Shown here one piece after another: positions 55,991 to 64,000 of a stretch of DNA of 64,000 nucleotides (the first letter of the stretch is position 1; the number at the start of each line of letters is the position of its first letter). This DNA is from Branchiostoma floridae. Lineage: Eukaryota; Chordata; Leptocardii; Amphioxiformes; Branchiostomatidae. The DNA is taken from positions 160,410 to 224,409 of the forward strand of contig NW_023365716.1 in assembly GCF_000003815.2 (NCBI RefSeq), in the 5' to 3' direction. Below the pieces are notes generated by a model. The model searched no databases, had not been told where the DNA came from, and worked only from the letters and a program-made list of their open reading frames with translations. A program made the position numbers and the translations under genes.

Positions 55991-58015
55991 GTACTGACGT
56001 ATAAAAAAACTGACCCCAATTACTATTTTACACAAAGAATGAGTTTGATACAACATTTCAAACACAATGACTTTTGCACTATAATGTTGCATTTTGTCTC
56101 CAAAGCTTCTCTTAACCTTATTCACATTTATTTTCAACATAAGGATTATAGGCATCAGCAAGAAGTGTTAGTTTACTTTCTAGAATCATCTATCTCGCAA
56201 GAAAATCGTCCGAATGCTTGTGGCAAAAGAAAAGAACAGTTAGTTAGCCTCGATCTCTTGGCATTCAGTACTGTTTCTTCCATATTTGCTCTTCAGTCCA
56301 GCTTCTTGACTAATTTGGAAAACTTCGAACATGTAATTACTAGAAAGAATGTCATGAATTGCAAGGGGGACGTAGAAACAGCTGGTGGAATAGTCACCGA
56401 AATTCTACAATACCATTGTGCGCCAGTTCAATTGATTATGGACAAGTTGCCGCTAATTAATCCTACCAATTTTTTTCTCATCAATCAGTGTCACTATCTT
56501 GTCCCTATCTAAGTGATTTAATGGGCATCCGCCACATGTTAGTAACCTTGGACCTTCAAAAAATTATTCAGTTTATTTGCATTTCCATTCAGCTGAATGA
56601 CCTAAAGGAGGACGTGAATAATAGCAGTGTTAAACTATTAGAACGTCTCTGGGGTCTACTAGCATATTCCATGTAATATATGAATGATGAAAATGTAACG
56701 GTAAGCAGATGAGGTCCTTGTGCAATTATAGATCAGATTGTGATCATATTCATCGCAACACAGAAATTGTCAGCCGAAGGTTCTGTTTGCATATTCATAA
56801 GGAAGTTGGGAATCATCCGTTGTCTTCTTGTCATCCTTCTCCTGGTCCTTCCCACGTAGCAAAATGATGATGATAGTAAAAAAATGCTTAAAAAGTACAA
56901 TGATACAGAAATAATGCATCATGATGTGAACAATTGTATGGTATTACATACAGATGTGCTCACTATCATGAGTCATATGGACGGCACGATCTGACGGGTT
57001 TGACATCTGGTTCCAAATACACTTCGCTTCTTCTGCTATTTGCTGTGCAGTTAATGTTTAACATCATGATCATGCGATCCGTCTCCAGACCATTCTCCTG
57101 ATCCTTCTCCTGAATGAGGTACTTGTGCAATTATAGATAATATTTTTATTGTTTATTGATATCTTCAGACGCCTGGGTGGCCGATTCAGTTTTGACAAAC
57201 CGATTTCCAGTAGGGCCCAGGTACATTTACAAGGTGCATGATGTCCACATATATCCTAGCCTATAGCTATTCATTACGTACAAGATATGATGTCTACACG
57301 GGTGTGGGTGACGCTTCAGCGGATGTGACGTGTGTCCAACTCCGCACTTAGAAATTGACCCTTTGTGTCTAAACGCGTGTTTTGAGGGGTCATTGTATAT
57401 GTATGTGAACATTTCTAGGCTTTTATCCCGAACAATTAGCATGCTACATTTGTCTCTGGTATTCTTTGCTCAGCAGGTGGGAGCAAGAAAATCCACAAGG
57501 ACTAGGACATGATGTTGACGTTGATACTTGTCATATATACTCCGAAGAAGATTGCCCTTCGAGAAGTTACTTTTTTTCCATTATAACACACACACTGGGT
57601 TTTTAATTCGATGTTGTACAAGTAAAAGCAGTGATCAGGGGCAGGGGTGGCGTGGATCTTCCAGTGCAACTGGAATTCATGGTAATGTTGGAAATCAGTG
57701 TGTTGTCGGAATAGATGGTGATGTTGTTCCCAGTTCATGAAACATGGGGGTGACCCGGAACTTTAAGGAAGCCATTTCGCCACTCTTCATGGCTTGAAGG
57801 TGGCTACATAACTTGGCCCGACTCGCCTTAGTAGCCTTTCTGTTGAACCTATTTTTCTTCCTCTCGTTGAAGGTACCAACACTCGCACCTTTTGCTCGGT
57901 CTGTCCCCCTAGGTTCGGCCGCTGACTCTGGTTGAATGTACCAATACTCCCAACTGTGCATCGCCTCTTCTTTGCGGACTCTGATGAATGTATGACAATG
58001 AAGACAGATATGTAA
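55991..58015. other. No gene recognised
   Basis: The + frame 56039-56512 (157 codons) is open across AT-rich DNA and lacks any recognisable domain. The - frame 57695-57961 carries a repeated GTTGAA(T/G)GTACCAA(T/C)AC word. Neither has supporting splice or start context. Confidence 0.35.
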
Positions 58016-58610
<595 letters not shown>

Positions 58611-59068
58611 GGTGTAGTACCATGTTAGTTAACAGAGAATGGATCTCCGACGGAGAGCCAGGCTTTGGCTTCGAAGGAGGATAGTGTGCGAGCTGTTTGG
58701 GTTTCGAGTGGAAGATCGTTCCATAACTGAGAGGAAATAAAATGTATTAAAAACAAATCATTAAGATGGAAGGATGTACTACTAATTTAACCAAGTTACA
58801 GCCTCCTTTTCACTTTCAAACATAGTGATAAGAAATTGTAGACTCCCCAGATAAACCTACGTGTGTGTCTCCTCTTCTTAGAAGGCATTGGGTGCTTACA
58901 CTGACCCTCTATCTCCTTGGGATGGAGGGATATATTTGTTACAAGGTTACAGCCTTCCCCTTCACCGTCAAACATACGTAATAAAAACATTAACAAGAGG
59001 GGTTGTCACAGAAATTCTAGAAGCTCTTAAAAATACATGAAGAGAATTACCATGTACCATGTACATAC
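58611..59068. other. No gene recognised
   Basis: TTTCACCGTCAAACATA (58961) and TTTTCACTTTCAAACATA (58808) mark a short diverged duplicate with GTTACAGCC(T/C)CC in front. Nothing else supported. Confidence 0.4.
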
Positions 59069-59261
59069 CAATGGTAGAGATTGTGGAACCTTCCCCCTCA
59101 GCAACATCCTCAAAGCCCTCGTCCTCCTCATCTTCCCCCTCCGCACCGTCTGGCACATCAGGGTCCAGACTGACGGGTCCCAACTCCATTCCAGTCTGCG
59201 AGTACAAGTACTCAATATCAAATAACTCCCCAGCAAAATAAGAACCTGAAGCGGACTCCAT
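59069..59261 (-). CDS. Possible first coding exon of an acidic protein
   Basis: The - strand ATG at 59261 opens 64 codons beginning MESASGSYFAGELFDIEYLY and continuing through an acidic run AEGEDEEDEGFEDVAEGEG. The exon would end at CCATTG|GTATGT (5' splice site at 59068). Acidic low-complexity tails are common, so no family is proposed. The next exon was not found with confidence. It lies 0.4 kb downstream, on the same strand, of the Harbinger-like fragment and could belong to that element. Confidence 0.3.
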
Positions 59262-59668
59262 TAAGCAAATCTTAATGACAAGTCCTAAGTCCTAATGTAT
59301 TTTATAATTGATTCAGTGATTATTTCTTTATTTTTCATATCCAATCCTCTACTTCTGCATACACGTGTAAGAATCATGTCAAAAATTATTTATTTATCTA
59401 TTTGGCTTGCCCGAACTGCTGCCACAGCCCTGTCTTCATTCCACCCTACAAGCATCTCCAGCAAGTCCGACTGAAAGTGGCTAGCACTTAGTGGACTGGT
59501 ACATGAAAGATATACAAGTACAGTATATAGTGTTGAAACATCGTTCATCTCATCCTTAGTAAATAAGTTCTTATGCAAGTAACATTTATTTCATCTATCT
59601 CTGCACCAGAGGATCATGGAAGTTGGTCATGTACGTACACACTCTAAATATTTGATCGGTCAGGGGTG
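59262..59668. other. No gene recognised
   Basis: A - strand frame (59390-59578) is open for 62 codons without resemblance. Confidence 0.35.
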
Positions 59669-59911
59669 CTAATCCAATATCTGAGCGTTTTTTATTCTTC
59701 CAATCTCCCGTTCCACGTGAATACTGACTTTGGCGATGTCCATTGTTTTCTGTACTTCATCGGCAGTCAGTGCGGACCTTTTACCTTGGAATGGTGGAAT
59801 CTTCACTGATACACCTTGAGGAAGGATGTCCATTATGTCGAAGCCCCTGTTGGCCCTAAATATTGTCTCCAGGTTCTTGTGTGTGTAACAGACCTGAGAT
59901 AGTACGGCCAT
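59669..59911 (-). pseudogene. Harbinger-type DDE transposase C-terminal fragment
   Basis: The - strand frame contains RANRGFDIMDILPQGVSVKI, PPFQGKRSALTADEVQKT and IAKVSIHVEREIGRIKNAQI. The order (A)D(R/K)GF-D-L-x-G-IPPF-L-EV-T-IA-x(3)-HVER-IGR-K-IL is that of the C-terminal half of DDE_Tnp_4 (PIF/Harbinger/ISL2EU) transposases. The final glutamate HVER is present, but the preceding catalytic Asp of the usual ADRGF is Asn here (ANRGF), so it would be inactive. The first catalytic Asp and DNA-binding domain are missing. A further-truncated duplicate lies at 61672-61800. Confidence 0.7.
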
Positions 59912-60367
59912 AATACATGATTATTATACTCATTACTTCATTCAAACTTTTGAACACCTCTGTCATGTAATGTTTCCGCCACTACATTTTGATATCTGCA
60001 TAATTTACTTTCTTTGGACGCTTTGGCGTTTGAAATCAAAGGAAGCCTCACTTTCAATATCTACATAGATCAGTACTCACAAAAATAATGGCGCAACCCT
60101 TCAGATGGCTGTTACTTTCGCACATTTTCATCAATTCTTCTCTCAGGTCCTCAAACCGACACACAGTCTATACCTGTCCCTAGAAGAGTTACAGGTGGTA
60201 GACTGGCACCATCCATATCTGACGTTCCTTTGTGCACACAAAATGTGAGATTTATATTGTAAACACCTATCTTTCTTCTGCCATGTCAGATAACCTCTTC
60301 TTTACAGACAATTCAATAAATCACCATATATCTTCACCGTTTATCTCTTTACGTTTATGCAAATTAG
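59912..60367. other. No gene recognised
   Basis: Upstream side of the transposase fragment. The frame is not continued here. Confidence 0.4.
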
Positions 60368-62012
60368 TCATTCAGGATATAGAGTTAAACATGTAGTTGA
60401 ATCAATCCTTACTGCTGGATATATATAAAATTTATTCAGACATTTCAAAAAGCATCCACTCTTTTTCTTCAGTGATTGAAAATAGAAGTATACGAAACTT
60501 ACGGAACAAAGAATGTCTTTGTATGTGTGCACACTTGACATGTAGTGCAGCAGTACTAATGGTCACATGCAAGTCTAACCACTGGACTCCTGATCTGTTG
60601 GCACTTGGTATCGCATTGCTGTGATTGGTTGGGATCATGCGCAAGGTGATATGCTCTTGTTAGGGATGAGTTCGTCTGCAGAGATGGCAGTCAGATACTT
60701 TACACATACCGATGAACTCTGTAATTTATTTATTTCTGTTTTCTTTATACAGGGTTGACACACTCAGTACTTTGCGCACTGCTTTCCAGGCGTGCCCTGT
60801 ACAAACAACTTACACAAAGTAGCATAACAAAGAAATAAGAAAAACTAAACAATGAACAAAATAAACAATATATACATAAAACATAAATCAAAATCGTAAC
60901 TCATTAATCGAATGATACGTAATGAGACGTGTCGTTTCCACTACGTATACCCCATCGTCCTGAGTCGACAGCTGGCATAATCGTGTGCCTCGGTAGTTCA
61001 GACACGCTATGCATTTGATAGAAGCTAGTGATGACAACTCAAACCAGGAAATTTTTGATGAGAAGACAAGCGAAAGGCGATCCCTGCCGACCTAGGCGGC
61101 GGATGTCGCTCAGTGTCAATGGTCGCTTCCGTCGGCGAAATTCTATACGATTGCTCTATACTAGCAATCCTACCATGACCACTCTACTCCTGATCTGTTG
61201 GCCCTTGGTATCGCATTTCTGTCCTTGACTTGGATCATGCGCAAGCGACATGCTAGTGGCATGCTCTTGTTAGGGAAGTTCGTCTGTAGAGATGGCAGTC
61301 AGATACTTTACACATACCGATGAGCTCTGTAATGAGACGTGTCGTTTCCGCTATCCCCCTCGTCCTGAGTCCTGCGTCGACAGCCAACTCCTTCTTCGTG
61401 AGGCAGCATCGCAGTCACGCCTACCTTTTCTTGCAACTCTACCTGGTGCTGCCTACAGCTCTTAGTTTAAGATCAACTCCATCCCATTCGAAGATGCATC
61501 TTGAGAGTGATGACATGTAGATGCCAATGAGGGGAAAACTTTCTGTGTTGCATTCTGTAGTCAGCCCTCTCATAAAGTACCATACAGACTTTGTACAATA
61601 GTAGTATTGCTGTACATCCTTTCTTAATGCATTGGAATCCATGAGAGTGAGACCAGAAAGTCTTTGAGCAATGAGGAAGGATGTCCACTATATCGAAGCC
61701 ACTGTCGGCCCTAACATTGTCTCAGGATCTTGTGAGTTTAACACACCTGAGAAAGTATCGCCATCAAACATGAATACTCATTGCTTCTTTCAAACTTATT
61801 AGCTACTTGTATTACTCTCTGAGTATGTTTTTGAACATCGTTCAATGTTATGCCTGTGCAGGTTAGTTATCCAGGTTGTAGGTTATAAACGTGTTAAATC
61901 AGTCCTTACTGCTAATATATACACACAATTTATTCAACGTTTTAGACAGCATTCGCTTTCCTTCTTTCAGTGAAATGAAAATAAAAGCACACAAGACTTA
62001 CGGCACAAAGTG
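60368..62012. repeat. Scrambled local duplications
   Basis: Paired blocks: 60368-60515 with 61862-62012 (ATTTATTCA...TTTC...CAGTGA, a retroelement-tail module read backwards); 60586-60735 with 61190-61335 (CTGATCTGTTGGC, GATGGCAGTCAGATACTTTA); 60918-60975 with 61328-61385 (AATGAGACGTGTCGTTTCC). In addition 59815-59945 pairs with 61672-61800. Several breakpoints do not line up as one tandem unit, implying repeated events. No intact gene. Confidence 0.6.
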
Positions 62013-63505
62013 TACTTTATTGTTCTAAATAAACAATACAGAAAACGGCCAACGTTGTGTTCTTCTGCAGAGTCTGGATGTAGGTTTGTACGGGCATGAT
62101 CCCGAGTTACCTAGTTTGGGGCCCTACATTGCTGCACATGTATGACGGAAATCCAATTCTGTGGTTCATTACTTGCAAATAAACTTCTAGTGATTATCAA
62201 ATGTTGTCTTTCACGACTTCCTCTAGACCGTACTAACCATAAGCCGCCTTTTCCTACAGTCTCGACGCTTTCTTCTGCTTTCTATAATCCCCATGTTTTA
62301 AACTGGATGCAATTGGCAATAGCATGCCGATGGTACTCAACTCGTTATCAGCCGCTGGATCAAACCGTTGTTGCTCTAACATCGACACTGTAACAATATT
62401 TTGTAATTGGTATAGGAGGACAAGTACAAGTAGGCTCGGAAGAGGGCAAGTCACACAAACTTTTTCAAACATTTCATTTCACTTTCTAAATATTTCTACT
62501 GTATTGCAACTGGTTAGAACATCGTTGTAACTGTAGATAACTCATTTGTTGCTCTAACATGGGTACTGTAACAGTATTTAAATTTGTAACTGGTACAGAA
62601 GAGAACGGGATTTCTGCCCACGCAGCATGAAAAATTTGCGCGTGAAAAGATACAAATTTTTGTAACATGTCAAAAATGTCAGCGTCTGCCCCTCTATCTA
62701 CCGCCTCTCTGTCCACCTCTTCCGCCTCAGCGCCTGTTTATGTTTCCAACTATGTCACCAACGCTTAATTCCTGAAAGGTAAAAAAAAAGGACTGAAGTG
62801 GCCGTCGTTTACTGTATTACCAAAAGAAAACTTAAGTTCTACAATTTCATACATTTATCGAAGGATATTAGCAACGGTCACTTGATGGCACAGGACATTT
62901 CTCCCGAGTGGAATGCAGGTTTCCTGACAGACACTGATAAGACGCTGCTACATTCTTGACAGAGATGTTGCAATTTGCAATTGCGTGCAGAAGTGTTGCA
63001 ACTTGCATGCAGAAGTGTACTCGTTGGTAGCCAGTCAGATGAGGTAACGTTAGTACAGTAAGCAGTGTTACAGAGATTGTCTTTTCTGTTCACATTTGCA
63101 ACAAACATGAAACGCGGGGGCAGTCAGAAGTAATAGTACCCGATAGACAGACTAAGATCCCACTGCTCCTATACATTATCCCAGAAATACTTACATATAA
63201 CAATATCCCGAAGAGTAAACTTATACGAGGACAGGAAACGTGTACGTTGTATTCATGATTCTTAGTCGGTTGTTGCTTAGTACCGCTTGGTATTTGTGGT
63301 ATACATGTTCCCGGAATGTTGTGTCGGCAACTTTGATGGTACAAAATGTACATATTGTAATATACTTTCCAACTATGTGTTTGAACATAGTCTTCTTTGC
63401 GGTGCGGGTCACGACAAGACTATTCTTCATTAGCTTGTGATTTCTAGCGATTCTTGATTGGTGTATACAGTATGATTCCCGTTGTAGTCGACGCTGTTCT
63501 GTTGA
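62013..63505. other. No gene; short diverged pair at 62368 and 62547
   Basis: TTGTTGCTCTAACAT followed by ACTGTAACA recurs at ~179-bp spacing. On the - strand both read TVxVxMLEQQ in open frames (62254-62472 and 62486-62716). Possibly a duplicated exon-like piece; unsupported. Confidence 0.35.
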
Positions 63506-63684
63506 CTATTTGCTGCATGTGTACCGGATATTCCTGATGCAAAAGAATTCGATGTTTTCCATGCTGTGATCTGTTTGGTTGAAATATGCTGAGACTGGAA
63601 TAACCTTCTCCGCATTGACGAAAGACCGCTGGCCATTCAGTCTGTTGGTCAGGGTTTGCTTAGTCTCGCCCACGTACTGTAAGT
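63506..63684 (-). pseudogene. Penelope-like element GIY-YIG endonuclease fragment, copy 1
   Basis: The - strand frame reads HLQYVGETKQTLTNRLNGQR, SFVNAEKVIPVSAYFNQTDH, SMENIEF and stops at 63506. YVGET-x(3)-L-x-x-R-x-NGQR and PV-x-x-(Y/H)FNQ-x-(D/G)HS are the signature parts of the GIY-YIG endonuclease domain at the C-terminus of Penelope-like retroelements, which nicks target DNA. The conserved catalytic Arg (NRLNG) is present; the N-terminal GIY strand and the reverse transcriptase are missing, with a stop just upstream. Read with copy 2 as a head-to-tail pair, an arrangement Penelope-like elements often show. Confidence 0.7.
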
Positions 63685-63923
63685 GTCAATATTTTTACTG
63701 GATGAGATATGAATGTTATTGTTCTGTAATATACTTTCCTACTATGTCTTTGAACGTGTTCTTTGCGGTCACGGAGAGACAAGTACTCTTCATACGCTAG
63801 TGATTTCTATGGATACTTGACTGAGTCTGTCTGGATGCAGGGTTCTGAGTTGGTGTATCCAGTATGATTCCCGTTGCAGTCGACGCTATCCTGTGGAGTC
63901 GTTGATGCCTGTACAACGGAAAT

Positions 63924-64000
63924 TCACAATACAAATTCGATGTCTTCCATGCTGTGATCTGTTTGGTTGAAATACGATGAGAGCGGAGTAACCTTCTGCG
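63924..64000 (-). pseudogene. Penelope-like GIY-YIG fragment, copy 2 (runs off the window)
   Basis: The - strand reads VTPLSSYFNQTDHSMEDIEF then VL and a stop at 63924-63926, closely matching copy 1. Shared flanking DNA (GTGTATACAGTATGATTCCC at 63461, GTGTATCCAGTATGATTCCC at 63853) gives a period of about 392 bp. The upstream part of the domain lies beyond 64000. Confidence 0.65.

Noticed and set aside
56039-56512. 157-codon + strand frame as a gene
   Set aside because: No recognisable domain, AT-rich composition and no start or splice context; openness alone is not enough.

Overview
The window looks like a gene-poor stretch of an invertebrate deuterostome genome, most probably an amphioxus (Branchiostoma). 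The reasons are interstitial TTAGGG-type repeats, CR1-, RTE- and Penelope-like retroelement scraps, many short inverted-repeat DNA transposons, tRNA-derived SINEs, long introns with consensus GT/AG borders, and one neuronal-calcium-sensor-like gene. The organism is inferred from repeat style and gene type; no database was consulted. A run of 100 N (58458-58557) shows this is a draft assembly.

Only one protein gene is convincing from end to end. On the + strand, a four-EF-hand protein of the neuronal calcium sensor (NCS: hippocalcin/visinin/recoverin) family starts at 25003. Its first coding exon runs to 25434 and its last from 45387 to 45599, giving 214 residues across a ~20 kb intron. Just inside that intron lie three more copies of the part-exon encoding EF-hand 3 (25780-25854, 26081-26161, 26419-26499). 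Each has a 5' splice site, a possible AG acceptor and phase-0 borders. Their shared 66-bp cores differ at six sites, all synonymous, while the DNA between them is riddled with changes. That intervening DNA is a degenerate minisatellite whose motif resembles the exon/5'-splice-site junction. The start codon also lies in the last of about three diverged tandem repeats. This locus is the most interesting thing in the window.

Layout: 1-6250 holds a SINE nested in a hAT-like remnant, an intact hAT MITE with an 8-bp target duplication (4048-4479), a ~43-bp minisatellite, and the last coding exon (5792-5892) of an unidentified + strand gene. 7340-8735 is a satellite whose monomers each carry telomere-like repeats in both orientations. 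10868-24000 is mostly repeats: CA tracts, foldback elements, a 5'-truncated CR1-like reverse transcriptase (19166-20095) and tandem arrays. 24290-45600 is the NCS gene, its intron filled with a SINE, an RTE-like fragment, a perfect 58-bp palindrome, a 56-bp minisatellite (37516-38530), a ~340-bp satellite (38740-40560) and a second SINE. Directly after the last exon, an internally deleted mariner (45734-46310) sits inside a foldback element.

46500-64000 contains two mariner-type MITEs of one family, and a duplicated - strand fragment resembling an OTU-type protease in which one copy carries the 5' end of a histone H3 coding sequence. It also has clusters of TTCCCGCCAT motifs, an AT/GA microsatellite with the assembly gap, a Harbinger-type transposase fragment, scrambled local duplications, and two tandem Penelope-like GIY-YIG endonuclease fragments at the right edge. 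Local tandem duplication with 150-400 bp periods recurs throughout and probably produced both the satellites and the EF-hand exon copies.
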